NCBI GenBank assembly: GCA_030248225.1
Contig: JASANE010007249.1
Coordinates: forward strand, 1 to 64,000
Direction of reading: 5' to 3'
DNA length: 64,000 nucleotides
Source of the DNA: Trileptium ribeirensis
Taxonomy: Eukaryota; Nematoda; Enoplea; Enoplida; Thoracostomopsidae
Shown: piece by piece, positions 13,401-26,780 of the stretch
Numbering within the stretch: the first letter of the stretch is position 1
Layout: each line of letters opens with the position of its first letter
Notes under the pieces: model-generated
What the model saw: only the letters and a program-made list of their open reading frames with translations
What the model was told of the DNA's origin: nothing
Database searches by the model: none
Translations under genes and position numbers: made by a program

Positions 13401-16400
13401 TACAAACAGGCGAGCCCTAGAATTAATGCTATTCTAGATTCTGAGCTTTAAATGTAACTCCAATGATCAAAAATAGTGTAGGAGCTTTTATTCATGTAGC
13501 TAATATAGGCGATACGCTCTGTCATACATCACCAAAACAGTTCTTGACTTAGTGCTCATACTATGTAATAGCGTACTCGCCATAGAATGGATATGTGAAT
13601 TTTGCATTCCCTCGGGATATTAATAAAAATAACACGGTGCAACCAGCGCTGGCGTAATATAAAGGTTTTAAAACGGGTTAATATAATTTGAACACGTCCT
13701 AAACAGTAATTACAAATTTGCAATGTTTTAATTCAAGTATAAACCTGTGTGACATGAAAACAATTGGAAACTACTACCTACGCACTACAAAAACACTTAT
13801 TCTTACAAAAGACACTTATTCTATTACTATTAAGGAAACCCAGTTCGCTATTTCTAGAGCAACGTATTCAATGAAGCCGAAATGTTAAGCTGACGTAATA
13901 CTATTGCAATGCTCAGATTAAACAAAAAATACAATTAGCACGTTAGCCGTATGCAACAGCGAGACATAGGCAATACCGCAAAGTGAGATCATATCTGCAG
14001 CACGCGAGCCTAATGCATATCAAGTTTTGCATCTAGTGGTAATATTAGTTATCTGAACTGTCATAAATTATAAGTTAATAACTAAATGTACATATGCTCC
14101 TGTTCATCAATTTAGTAGTAACATAATGTTATACCAGACGAATCATATAGCAACAACAATCAAATTTATATACTGAATTCCGCAGGAACGCTAAGAATTT
14201 CTGAATCCATAAGCAAGCGTCTGTAACGCTTGAGCAGCAACTCGTATGTTTAAGAAAGTGAGTTCGATCTTTTGATTGTAGTATAATATGTTTACTTCCG
14301 GTTATTGTTGCTAGGTGACGTATGATAACTCAATAACAAATATCGTTCTTATAACGATTTCTTATGCAATAATAAAAAATACAGTTATGTAGCTGCCATG
14401 ATCGAGTGATCCGCCCGATCTGGGTACTTCTTCATAGAGGCCACGTCAATCTACAAACAACAGGACACAGATGATAATCCCTGTTTATCAACCAAAAGAC
14501 ATGTATATCCAAGTTCATATTTTCAAAACCTACGCGACTTCGAAAATATTGCATTGGTCCTATAATATTTGCCTATTATCTTACATATGTCAGATTTGAT
14601 TATAATCCATGGCGTGACACAAAACGGGAATCTAAATGAGAATCTGTCATAATTTTTAAGTATGTTTTTAAGCATTTTTTCATCAGGGGCTCAGGAAAAT
14701 ACAGCTTCATAAATTACAACTTAGCTTTAAAACGATATTTGGCTTCGCACACTATTAAGTTTTCATTACCGAATGTAATAAGCTAAGAAGCTTGAAAAAA
14801 TTTACAGCATAAACTCAAAGTAACTTTTCCGAAGCAAGTACAATTAAGATTGTTAACTTCGGATCCTAATGTTTACATTCAGGCATTGGGCGACATTAAT
14901 ATTAGAACTCGTAGCCACTTATTTATTTATTAAAGATAATCCGCCGCATCAACAGTTAAACGACAATTACTAAATTCTACAAGCAGACGACTACAAAAGT
15001 GCCCAATAGACACTAAATTACAAACTTAAGTGGGTCTATGTTACAAACAGGCAACCAAAACTTTGTGATGAGGTGTTCAATGCATTCTTTTTACCATACA
15101 GTAATTGTGAAATCATCCTATCACCCTGCTGTATTAAGGCTGGCCAAGACGGAGGCGTTAATTCTTAATTTGTCACTGTTTTAAAACCTTGCTAAAGTGC
15201 ATAATACGCATGAGCTGTGTTAAACCTTAAGGTCGCAAAACCCGATTTTTGGGAGTAATTTGTAAATGACAATCATCACAACTATGTGATTAATAGCTAA
15301 ATCACCCACCCTAGTGAAGACAAAATCATTGTTTACTCATGGTGTCATCATTTTCTTGTACAACAATATCTCATGAAATTTGTTTATAAACATTTCACGG
15401 GCCGCCAAATAATGCCAAAAAGTTTATGGAAAACGTCCATGAACTCAGAAATTTTTCTGCAAAAGAAATACCAGCCTGTTGCTACGTAAGCGCACTAAAC
15501 TAACGAATTGCCACGATAGAGGCAATAACTCAAGAACGGAAGGGCGGATCCATATATTTTTACTGATTGTAGTTAACCTAGGCACGTGATGGTGGAAGCT
15601 TTTCTGTATATGAAACTTTTCCATGTTCATAAATTAAAAACGCTTACTTTTCGACCAAAATCTCGTAAAGTTTTGGTTAATAGCCGCTAAAATGATGTGC
15701 GACTAAGCTTAAAATGACCCCGGCAACCATCCTATTTTGTATTTTTGGATAAAATTTGTTACGGAAAACGCTTTTTGGTCATTTGAAATTCGACGTAAAA
15801 CTGTTCGCGAAAACAACGATTGCGATTGCAATCTAACCATTTTGTGTTCGCAAAAATTGAAGTAAAATTACCCAAATGTTTGAGAACGAAAATTTGTCTA
15901 TTTGATTGTGACGTCACCTTTGCATTAAATTTGTTCGCGAACACTGTATAATCCAAATTTAAATGCTAATACATTAGGGAACAGAATTTCTGCAAACTGA
16001 AATCGCCAAAATTCTGTTCGAACACAAGGTCTAATTTCTAGCACTTGAATTGATTTTGCTAATTTTCGGTTAGCGAAAAACCGAATGAAATTAAGCCTGT
16101 TTTCCACAACAAGGGTTTGTGATTCGATATCGGTAATGACAGAATAGAATGTTGGCGGCGTGACCTTAAGTTCACTCACGCATGACATGATAAAAAAATT
16201 TTACGACCCGGGAAACTTGGGTTACTGCAATTGCAGGGCTAACATCCAACTACATAAGAAGACAGCAACAATTAATTTTGCCTTAAAATTGTAAAGGTAT
16301 TGCTGCTGTTCCGACAACTTGCGGACGACTGGCCGCATTTGACTTAAATCTTAACAATGGTTCTCCTTGTATCCATAAGGCGCATATTAGGTAGATATTT

Positions 16401-18075
16401 TAGTAACGTAGTCCAGACTGTGGGATAGGTTACTAATCACAATATTATCGATCAAGCGTCGTTTTAAATAATTTATTGCTTCAGAACTTCTGGTTCTATT
16501 TACGTCATAGAAATTTTTTATTATGCATGTGTTGATTTTATGACCAGCTGATACTGCTTAGTTCATCCCTGTATTTATATATTGCTATGAAATAAAGGAT
16601 AAAAATGTTCCCGAGCACAAATAACCAGATATTGCTACTATCGTCGGTATCCTTGCTAATAATATTCCAATCTGCTTAAGGTTCGGTTATAAATGATTGA
16701 CATTGATTGAGTTTATTAATTACCCGTTTTATTTGATGGAAGTGTTATTCGAGGTCTCAATAATATTAAAATATGCACAACTAAAACCATATCGCCAAAC
16801 CCAACGTTGTCAGAGTAGCAACTAATTGTGCAAACGTTCCTATCATTTTGGCCCCAAAAATTCAATTTCTAATCGACAAAAAACAGCCTCTAGGATAAGA
16901 ATTTTTAAGCTGTTTAAATGAAAAATAGCGATCCAACAAATTTATTAGCTATCTACTTTCTAAAAAATACAATTCCATCTATATGTGAACACGTTTGTGA
17001 ACACGTCAAAAATATGTGAACTTGTGGGCAGAATCTGATTTTATTAATTAATTCTGATTCTAATTCTGATTAATAAATTGAAATTAGTCAATGCTAATAG
17101 CCATCATTTCTAACGCTGCGAATGCGTTCACGTTCACTTTCTTACTTACGCACATCCTCGCCTTCGGATACGTATAATCACCGCGCAACGATGTATGCGC
17201 CAGCTTACTGAGAATGTCCGCCTTTGAAGTAAAAAGTTCCATTTTGTGCGATCTTAGCAATTTTGTTCAAATGGAGAATTTTTGTACTAGCCTTTAATGA
17301 AGCCTAAACCAGATTTTAAGTCAAACAGTAATGTTTGTACACTTCGCAGGATGTTTAGACAGAAATAACTAGTAAATACTGGCGTCCCGGAAACAAAATT
17401 CTTAACCCGATTAAGTGAGTAAACGTGGGTAAGGTTGAGAATATCGAATTGTCTAAAATTAAATAATGGGAACTTGCCGTGTGCGTAACAAAAAGTAAAA
17501 TTAGTTCTCAATCGCAATCATAACAAACAAAACCCGTAGCCTAAGAGCATACAACATCCATTATTCGGGCGGCAAAAAGGGGCAAAGTAAAAATTTCGAA
17601 AGAAATTAATTCTCGATTTACATGCTGCGCGAATTACATACTTTTCATTAACAACTGGATGAAACAATCGAAACAACGGTCACAATTAATATCATTAGAG
17701 GAGGGCGCCGTATTTTTCACAATCTCAAGTTGCCACAGCCTTCGCTTAGAAATTTATGTTCTGACATCGGTCCTTTACTCAACTTCTCGAGCCTTCGCCT
17801 CGTTAAAAATAAAAACCATAAACCGATTATTTGAAATGTCAAATTGGTATAAGGATGCAATATACAAACATCTACACTAAAAGATTAAAAAAAACACATT
17901 TTTTGGAATCACTGTTGTAAACAGACTTGTAGCAGTTCTTGATCGTAACCAACAATATTGCATTATAACCTGACCTACACAATATAACAGTAATCGTGAA
18001 CATACTTGTGATATTTCAATAGGTTAACAGTTTCTCCACAGAACAAATTTGGTGGCTTATTTTCGAATTTTTATA
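10470..18075. other. Long AT-rich gene-poor stretch
   Basis: No convincing coding exon is seen. Points of note are a GC-rich island at 11835-11995, a TTTATTTATTTATT run near 14930 that could be the tail of a minus-strand LINE, and 15640-16190, which holds two overlapping minus-strand open frames with recurring TGTTCGCGAA and TTTCGC-type motifs but no recognisable protein. The last is more likely a non-coding repeat. Confidence 0.5.
11835..11995 (-). other. GC-rich island with G-quadruplex potential
   Basis: The minus strand carries closely spaced G-runs (GGGGG, GGGGGG, GGGG, then GGGG and GGGGG further on), inside a region otherwise about two-thirds AT. No open frame or promoter element explains it. 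Confidence 0.4.
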
Positions 18076-18627
18076 GTCGCGGTCAGGGGCGTAGGCAGTG
18101 GGGGGCAAGGGGGGGCAAGTGCCCCCCTTACAAAATCCCAAATTGCTCGGATGTGCGCGGATTTTCTCAACTTTGCATTATATTTATGCCAAAACTGCTG
18201 AAAGTTCGCCGCTCTTAGCGCGGATTTCCGTGAATTGTAATTAACAAGATATGCCAACCATTAAGTTCGCTACTATACCTCTGTTAACAATACTGATAAT
18301 TGTTTTTTGTCTTTCAGTCAATTAAAATATGAAAAAATTTTCGACAAAAATGATAAAGATTCATTCATGGACGAAGTAATAAAACAGTTTTCGACAGAAC
18401 GTCGCCGGATTCAATTTATGTTCTTAGACAACAAGTAACGACATAACGAAGCGCCGTTAGGGTGGTTGGTTGGGCGGCAGGGTGGTAACTCCGCCATAGC
18501 CGGTTCACAGCCCGGTTGGGAAAGGAGGATGGCCATTTCACCCCTTGAAAGTTTTTGCAGCATAACGACTGCCAAAGAAAAAATGCCCCCCCTTTATAAA
18601 TTTTCTGCCTACGCCCATGGTCGCGGT
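18076..18627. mobile_element. hAT-type MITE with 8-bp target-site duplication
   Basis: The terminal inverted repeats are CAGGGGCGTAGGCAG at 18084-18098 and, complemented, CATGGGCGTAGGCAG at 18605-18619, a 14 of 15 match. Both ends are flanked by the same octamer GTCGCGGT (18076-18083 and 18620-18627). An 8-bp duplication and CAGGG-type ends are characteristic of the hAT superfamily. The element body is 536 bp and has no transposase frame, so it is non-autonomous. Just inside each end lie G-runs on the left (GGGGGGCAAGGGGGGGCAAG) and C-runs on the right, which are also inverted. Together these make a strong structural case. Confidence 0.88.
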
Positions 18628-20080
18628 CAACTGCTAAAGATCGATATCGCTAACATTCATGAAGGCAAAACCGCTTTTTTTTGATAAAAATTCTTTAGGT
18701 AGAAAATTCAGATAATTGAAAAAATAAATTGCCTGATTACACAAAGCTTCGAACAAGAAAAATTACAATTACAATCATAGAAAATTACACTGCTACTTAA
18801 TGTCTATTAACTGAGGTCTGTGCGATTTTAGAATTTATTGTCAGCCATTTAGAATTTAAATATTCTCCTTCAGTAAATTATGTATCAAAAAACTAGGAAT
18901 TGTCTGATCTTTAGCAACTATCTCGGCCATGGAACTTAATATAATACGATACATAGTTACCCCACTTTTTAATATTATAATGTAATATACTCTGAAATAT
19001 CGCTTTACCAAATATCAGCAGACGCTCAAATTGGCGACTCGTAAAATTATATGAAAATTTCCTATTGATTTAGCTATTACACAAACTGTTAAAAAACGAC
19101 TTCAGATTGCCAAACTACCGTAACTCCACCATACATTCCATCAGTAGGGACGCCGTCATCAGCTACATTTCATAATTAACATGTACAGTTCATTACCTTT
19201 TTCTGCTAAACACAATATAAACAAAAGTAAGGGTAACGCACGCACTCTAGCTGTCTCAAGAACAAATGTAATCATTTCAAATGCTTAGTGTGAATTTGGC
19301 AAGAGAAATGTGTTCGCCCCTATTTCGTAGCAAAATCTTGTATATAAAAAGATGTCAAAGTAAACATTCATGTTTTGGCTTATATATGCTATAAAAGAAC
19401 ATGAGCTACCTAAACAGCACAAATAACCAAGTCTTAATTTATTTAAATTTGACAATTTCATTACTTTTGAAAATACAACAATTTTGACAAATGTATGTGA
19501 GTCCTGTGGATACTTTATTATCTAGCTTAGAAGATGTTAAAATGACATAGCAGTGCCTAGGTTCATACAACCTATAGTGACGTGCATTGTGAATACCTGA
19601 ACCAAATACCACCAAACAATCGCGTTGCGTTATTTGTTAGCAGGCAGCATTAATAGTCGTGACGTTTGGCTAGAAAATTGTAATTGTTTGGTCATGCCCG
19701 GTTATTGCCAAGCGAATAGTGTTATTCTCATAATGTTAAAACCCTGTGGCCTATACGACAATTCTGCATTGCGGAATTTTGAACTAAATCTATTTTTCTT
19801 ATGTCATTTTATGAACTATAACACCAAGATTCGTGTCAGTATGTTTAACGAGACCTCTCATCATACAACGATGATATGCGATCTTTCAGGAAAATTTCTT
19901 GCACTACAGTTACTTTCGATTTTTCGCATTTATGTGTTGCATCTCGTCCCAATCATATGAATCTATTTTCAAGACCTTATTTGTGTGGCTTTATCAGCAG
20001 CTATACAAATCATGCAAGCAAAATTTACGTTTACAGTCGAGAACGTGAATCTTGTTTGCTATAAAGACGTTGGAAGAACA
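18628..20080. other. Intergenic DNA, nothing recognised
   Basis: A 111-residue plus frame at 19625-19960 has no recognisable motif and no convincing splice sites. I treat it as chance. Confidence 0.5.
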
Positions 20081-23000
20081 TTATTAATTTTATCACAGCT
20101 AGCTCTAGAAAACATAAAATTCAAAAATCTATAAAATGGAAGACTTAGCTTTTAACACAGAGCGTAGTTATTGATTTTATCTTACTTAGCTCTGCAAAAC
20201 ATAAAATTCAAAAACTTATAAACTGGAAGACTTATCCTTTAACTCGGAGCCTAGCTATTAATTTTATCTTAGCAAGCTTATACAAATGAGAAAAATTAAA
20301 ATTCTATAAACTGGAAGACTTAGCCTGTAACTCGGAGCCTAGGTATTAATTTTGTCTTACCAACTCTGCAAAACATAAAATTCAAAAAACTTATAAACTG
20401 GAAGACTTATCCTTTAACTCGGGACCTAGTTATTAATTATATCTTAGCTAGCTCTACAAAACGGAAAATTCATCAAATCTATAAAGTGAAGACTTAACCT
20501 GTAACTCGGAGCCTAGCTATTAATTTTATCTTAGCAAGCTTTACAAAAGAGAAAATTCAAAAATCTATAAACTGGAAGACTTAGCTTTTAACACACACCC
20601 TAGTTATTGATTTTATCTTACTTAGCTCTGCAAAACATAAAATTCAAAAAATCTATAAACTGGAAGACTTAACCTGTAACTCGGAGCCTAGCTATTAATT
20701 TTATCATAGCAAGCTTTACAAAAGAGAAAATTTAAAAAATCTATAAACTGGAAGACTTAGCCTGTAACTCGGAGCCTAGGTATTAATTTTGTCTTACCAA
20801 CTCTGCAAAACATGAAATTCAAAAAACTTATAAACTGGAAGACTTATCCTTTAACTCGGGACCTAGTTATTAATTATATCTTAGCTAGCTCTACAAAACA
20901 GAAAATTCATCAAATCTATAAAGTGAAGACTTAGCCTGTTTCTCAGAACCTAGCTATTAATTTTATCTTAGCAAGCTTTAAAAAAGAGAAAATTCAAAAA
21001 TCTATAAACTGGAAGACTTAGCTTTTAACACACACCCTAGTTATTGATTTTATCTTACTTAGCTCTGCAAAACATAAAATTCAAAAAATCTATAAACTGG
21101 AAGACTTAACCTGTAACTCGGAGCCTAGCTATTAATTTTATCTTAGCAAGCTTTACAAAAGAGAAAATTCAAAAATCTATAAACTAGAAGACTTAGCTTT
21201 TAACACACACCCTAATTATTGATTTTATCTTACTTAGCTCTGCAAAACATAAAATTCAAAAAATCTATAAACTGGAAGACTTAACCTGTAACTCGGAGCC
21301 TAGCTATTAATTTTATCTTAGCAAGCTTTACAAAAGAGAAAATTCAAAAATCTATAAACTGGAAGACTTAGCTTTTAACACACACCCAAGTTATTGATTT
21401 TATCTTACTTAGCTCTGCAAAACATAAAATTCACAAAAATCTATAAACTGGAAGACTTAACCTGTAACTCGGAGCCTAGCTATTAATTTTATCTTAGCAA
21501 GCTTTACAAAAGAGAAAATTCAAAAATCTATAAACTAGAAGACTTAGCTTTTAACACACACCCTAGTTATTGATTTTATCTTACTTAGCTCTGCAAAACA
21601 TAAAATTCAAAAAATCTATAAACTGGAAGACTTAACCTGTAACTCGGAGCCTAGCTATTAATTTTATCTTAGCAAGCTTTACAAAAGAGAAAATTCAAAA
21701 ATCTATAAACTGGAAGACTTAGCTTTTAACACACACCCTAGTTATTGATTTTATCTTACTTAGCTCTGCAAAACATAAAATTCAAAAAATCTATAAACTG
21801 GAAGACTTAACCTGTAACTCGGAGCCTAGCTATTAATTTTATCATAGCAAGCTTTACAAAAGAGAAAATTTAAAAAATCTATAAACTGGAAGACTTAGCC
21901 TGTAACTCGGAGCCTAGGTATTAATTTTGTCTTACCAACTCTGCAAAACATGAAATTCAAAAAACTTATAAACTGGAAGACTTATCCTTTAACTCGGGAC
22001 CTAGTTATTAATTATATCTTAGCTAGCTCTACAAAACAGAAAATTCATCAAATCTATAAAGTGAAGACTTAGCCTGTTTCTCAGAACCTAGCTATTAATT
22101 TTATCTTAGCAAGCTTTAAAAAATAGAAAATTCAAAAATCTATAAACTGGAAGACTTAGCTTTTAACACACACCCTAGTTATTGATTTTATCTTACTTAG
22201 CTCTGCAAAACATAAAATTCAAAAAATCTATAAACTGGAAGACTTAACCTGTAACTCGGAGCCTAGCTATTAATTTTATCTTAGCAAGCTTTACAAAAGA
22301 GAAAATTCAAAAATCTATAAACTAGAAGACTTAGCTTTTAACACACACCCTAATTATTGATTTTATCTTACTTAGCTCTGCAAAACATAAAATTCAAAAA
22401 ATCTATAAACTGGAAGACTTAACCTGTAACTCGGAGCCTAGCTATTAATTTTATCTTAGCAAGCTTTACAAAAGAGAAAATTCAAAAATCTATAAACTGG
22501 AAGACTTAGCTTTTAACACACACCCTAGTTATTGATTTTATCTTACTTAGCTCTGCAAAACATAAAATTCAAAAAATCTATAAACTGGAAGACTTAACCT
22601 GTAACTCGGAGCCTAGCTATTAATTTTATCATAGCAAGCTTTACAAAAGAGAAAATTTAAAAAATCAATAAACTGGAAGACTTAGCCTGTAACTCGGAGC
22701 CTAGGTATTAATTTTGTCTTACCAACTCTGCAAAACATAAAATTCAAAAAACTTATAAACTGGAAGACTTATCCTTTAACTCGGGACCTAGTTATTAATT
22801 ATATCTTAGCTAGCTCTACAAAACAGAAAATTCATCAAATCTATAAAGTGAAGACTTAGCCTGTTTCTCAGAACCTAGGTATTAATTTTATCTTAGCAAG
22901 CTTTAAAAAAGAGAAAATTCAAAAATCTATAAACTGGAAGACTTAGCTTTTAACACACACCCTAGTTATTGATTTTATCTTACTTAGCTCTGCAAAACAT

Positions 23001-24006
23001 AAAATTCAAAAATCTATAAACTGGAAGACTTAACCTGTAACTCGGAGCCTAGCTATTAATTTTATCTTAGCAAGCTTTACAAAAGAGAAAATTCAAAAAT
23101 CTATAAACTAGAAGACTTAGCTTTTAACACACACCCTAGTTATTGATTTTATCTTACTTAGCTCTGCAAAACATAAAATTCAAAAAATCTATAAACTGGA
23201 AGACTTAACCTGTAACTCGGAGCCTAGCTATTAATTTTATCATAGCAAGCTTTACAAAAGAGAAAATTTAAAAAATCTATAAACTGGAAGACTTAGCCTG
23301 TAACTCGGACCCTAGGTATTAATTTTGTCTTACCAACTCTGCAAAACATAAAATTCAAAAAACTTATAAACTGGAAGACTTATCCTTTAACTCGAGACCT
23401 AGTTATTAATTTTATCCTACCAACTCTGCAAAACATAAAATTTAAAAAAACTTATAAACTGGAATACTTATCCTGTAACTCAGGACCTAGTTATTAATTA
23501 TATTTTAACTTGCTCTACAAAACAGAAAATTCATCAAATCTATAAAGTGAAGACTTAGCCTGTAACTCGGAGCCTAGTTATTAATTTTATCCTACCAGCT
23601 CTGCAAAACATAAAACTCAAAAAACTTATAAACTGGAAGACTTATCTTGTAACTCGGGACCTAGTTATTAATTCTATCTTAGCTAGCTCTGCAAAACATA
23701 AAATTCAAATAATCTATAAACTGGAAGACTTAACCTAACTTGAAACCTAGATATTAATTTTAACATAGCAATCTTTACAAAACCGAAAATTCAAAAAATC
23801 TATAAACTGGAAGACTTAACCTGTAACTCAGAGCCTAGATATTAATTATATCTTAGAAAACTCTACAAAATAGAAAATTCAAAAAATGTATTAACTGTAA
23901 GACTGCCTTTAACTCGAAGCCCAGTTATCAATTTTATCTTAGCTAACTCTGCCAAGCGGTAAATTCAAAAAAGCTGGAACACTTAGCCTGTACTCGGTAC
24001 CTGGGT
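20081..24006. repeat. 87/88-bp satellite array with higher-order structure
   Basis: About 45 monomers of 87-88 bases, each carrying CTATAAACTGGAAGACTTA and TATTAATTTTATCTTAGC blocks. Two main types alternate: one with AACCTGTAACTCGGAGCC and the other with GCTTTTAACACACACCC. A diagnostic variant (TTTTATCATAGCAAGC) recurs at about 20700, 21839, 22626 and 23237. Those spacings are about 13, 9 and 7 monomers, so larger multi-monomer blocks have themselves been duplicated. Monomers at both ends are more diverged than those in the middle, as expected from expansion by unequal exchange. No coding content. Confidence 0.95.
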
Positions 24007-25083
24007 AAACAACTCCCACACCTGCACCTAAGTTTATTATGGACAGCATATTTTTCATGTTTTACTTACAACAATGCTGTCCATACTTTCTTCATTAATT
24101 CACATAGTAGGCTTTAAGTTAGAATAATTTCGAGTAAAATTTAACTTTGACATCATGGAAGAAGTTATTGATATCACATGCGCTCTACTTCACATAGTTA
24201 CACATCATACACAGAATTGGCAAAAGCATATAAATTATAATGTTTACAATATCATCGTACATTTATATATTAGGTATATAAATGGCTAAAAATTCTGCCA
24301 ATTACTGTATACCAAAAACTAACTTTGCTAAATTATAGTATAACATGCATACCTAGGCCACAGAATGGTGCATGTAACTAATTATTTTCAGAACGATGGT
24401 TTTAAATTTTCATACACAAATATTTGCAGGTATTTAAAGATATATTCACGATTGAGATATATTAGCGGAACAGCCTACTTCTTATATCAAAATTTGACAA
24501 ACCATCATTTTACTATTATTATTAGTAGCTTAAAATTTTACAAAGCTCGCTGTGTTAGACTGCATAGTAGTCATAGCTTTATTGTTCCCGCAAAACTATT
24601 CGAAGCAAGCAACGGTGACACAGCAATTATTTTTATCAGAACTCTGCTTAAAGTTTCCTGCTCCACCCTATGGCAGCCTATACCTGAACCGACTGTTCAC
24701 AAATTTGTAAAATGCAAGCGTTCTTAGTGTGTTAATGCAAGCGTGTAAAGTGCAAGGAGCATGCAATGTATCAATGTTGCTAACCATCTTCTCCAACATG
24801 GAATAAAGGGCACACACAACTGTTATAGCGCCCTACATGTTTTCAATTTATTAAGTTGTTGAACTTTTGACCCTTTCGTCGCACTTGGATGTAACATTTG
24901 CTGAGAACTAAATTCATGATTCTAACCTAAAGCGATTGTCAAACGAAATTTTCAGTAATCTAACTGAACTAATTTTTGCTAGAATGTGTTTCCACATGAA
25001 CCTTCTTTCGCGCTATAATCAACGTCTGTGTCGAATGTCTCGATGTTCGTCTTGCCTTTTTTATTGCATTGTAAATCTTTTAG
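24007..25083. other. Region upstream of collagen exon; N-terminal exon not found
   Basis: A cuticle collagen should have an upstream exon encoding a membrane/signal anchor and a basic processing site. None was recognised here or beyond the satellite. The 3' part (about 25040-25083) is a pyrimidine-rich stretch ending in TCTTTTAG, which I read as the splice acceptor. A 120-residue plus frame (24365-24727) shows no collagen features. Confidence 0.5.
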
Positions 25084-26188
25084 GCTGCACGTGCCATCGA
25101 GGTCCTCCAGGCGACCCGGGCCTTCCGGGTCGAAACGGTCGTGACGGCCAAGATGGTCCAGTTGGTCGTCCGGGTCCAGCTGGCCGACCGGCTCCAACTC
25201 AGGTGGCTAACATCATATTTCCTCGGCAATGCCCATGCGAAGCCGAGCAAGGCTCTGAAGGACCGCCAGGTCCGAAAGGTCCAGCAGGGCAGCCTGGAAT
25301 CGATGGCATCCCTGGAAATCGCGGCGACGTTGGTTCACCAGGTCCGCCAGGACCTCGCGGACGTCCTGGGTCGCCTGGACAAGCAGGAAACAAAGGACCG
25401 CCGGGCCGAGCTGGAGGAACAAGAGATGTAACAGGACCACCTGGTCCACGAGGAGAGCCAGGAAGGCCAGGACAACGAGGACCTCTTGGTACTCCAGGTC
25501 TTAGAGGGAATGACGGCCGAACCGGCCCTATTGGTAAGTAAAATTATTATTTTCTATAGTCAACTATATACATTCAACTTATTGCGTCTTACCAAGATAT
25601 AAAAAAGAATGATTTTCTGCCGTTATTAGACATGCTATAATATCGTACCAGGCATATGTCTGATTTTGCTTTAATTTAAAGACTTAACATTCATTTCGAG
25701 TTTTGTCGGACTTCACCTGTCGAAAGCTATTCCCAGCGAAAACATACATAAATACAAAGTATTAAGTACCACTTAAACTTATATGTCGGCAATCTAACCG
25801 TAAAGTTATTAGAATGTTAGCAATATTGCTTATGCACGAGACCACTTTATGTGCGCACACCATGGTTGCTTTTGGCACAATTGCGAACTTAAGCGTCAAA
25901 AATTGCCTTTCCCAATTCGTGAACAACTTAGGTATGCGTATTTAAAGTAGATTTACGTATTATACTGTTTATAAATGTTTTATTATTGAAACAGAATTTC
26001 TTTTAATCTGAAGTTATAGTTGCAAGAGTTCTTACTTTTTTTGCATTTCAGGTCTACCAGGCGACGCTGGACAGCGTGGACGTGATGGTACACCAGGTAT
26101 AAACGGCGAACGGGGCGATCGTGGTCCGGATGGTCGTCTTGGTTCGTGCGACCATTGTCCTGCGGCACGCTTAGCTCCCGGATATTAA
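25084..26188 (+). CDS. Nematode cuticle collagen (3' two exons)
   Basis: A structural protein of the nematode exoskeleton, secreted by the epidermis and assembled as trimers. Exon one is 25084-25533 (acceptor TCTTTTAG, donor G|GTAAGT) and exon two 26052-26188 (acceptor TTGCATTTCAG), ending in TAA. Together they encode about 195 residues. The order is a Cys pair (CTCHR), a short Gly-X-Y block, a non-collagenous break with a second Cys pair (CPCEAEQ), a long Gly-X-Y region with one small interruption (GGTRDVTG), and a C-terminal third Cys pair (SCDHC) ending LAPGY. Three cysteine clusters flanking Gly-X-Y blocks are the hallmark of cuticle collagens, usually about 300 residues, so roughly 100 N-terminal residues are missing upstream. 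An AATAAA signal lies at 26348. The exons are much more GC-rich than their surroundings. No close paralogue can be named. Confidence 0.93.
25534..26051 (+). other. Collagen intron (518 bp)
   Basis: GTAAGT donor and TTTTTTGCATTTCAG acceptor, inserted after the first base of a Gly codon so that the Gly-X-Y phase is kept. Nothing else is recognised inside. Confidence 0.88.
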
Positions 26189-26620
26189 CAACAGTGGCAG
26201 TGGTACGAGTTTAAGCTTACGACGGATTCAACAGTCGGCAATGAAGTCTAATTAGAAAAATAGTTGTTTTACTACTATTAAATAGATAGCTATAGTCTTG
26301 CCGACTGAGGATCCGCTGTAGCGCTTGAACGAGATTTGTTAGCGGAGAATAAATTAAAATATTTTACGCTAACGGACCTTGACGATGGAACTTTCACAAA
26401 TTATTGTTTGACTGACCTTGTAGCTTAAGTTAAAAATATGTTTAAAATTATTCATATATGTCACTAATTGAACAGCCCTTTATCTGCTAGCACCCCTACT
26501 CCTTTCATGTCCACTAGGTCTAAATAGACATAACGCACTTTGTAAATCTGCGTTTCCTAGGTTTGTCGTATGCTGTACTTTTGTACGGGCTTTGTTATTC
26601 GCTCACGTTATGAGTGAGTT
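26189..26620. other. Collagen 3' flank
   Basis: Contains the AATAAA at 26348-26353 about 160 bases after the stop. No gene is seen beyond it. Confidence 0.5.
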
Positions 26621-26639
26621 TCCTTAAGGAACGGAGCAA

Positions 26640-26780
26640 CAGCCCCCAAAAAGATCAGTGGTTTGCGTCCGCAAATTTCACCCGTACGTCCTGGATTCGA
26701 TCCCGAGCGCCGGCTTGAGTTTGTCGAACATTGCGCGATGTACAATCAATTTCGGCATGAAAGGGCGTACTAAAAATGAA
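26640..26780 (+). repeat. tRNA-derived SINE-like copy
   Basis: An A-box-like AGATCAGTGG (26652-26661) is followed 32 bases later by a B-box-like GATTCGATCCC (26694-26704). This is the spacing of a Pol III internal promoter, in a context that reads like the head of a tRNA-derived SINE. No clean acceptor stem forms, so it is not a working tRNA gene. The end of the body is uncertain. Confidence 0.55.

Noticed and set aside
15759..16188. Two overlapping minus-strand frames as a gene
   Set aside because: They are in different phases and built from recurring TTCGCGAA-type motifs, which fits a non-coding repeat better.
24979..25449. Open frames on both strands overlapping the collagen exon
   Set aside because: They arise from the GC-rich Gly-X-Y codon pattern. 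Only one frame carries the Cys clusters and splices correctly to the second exon.
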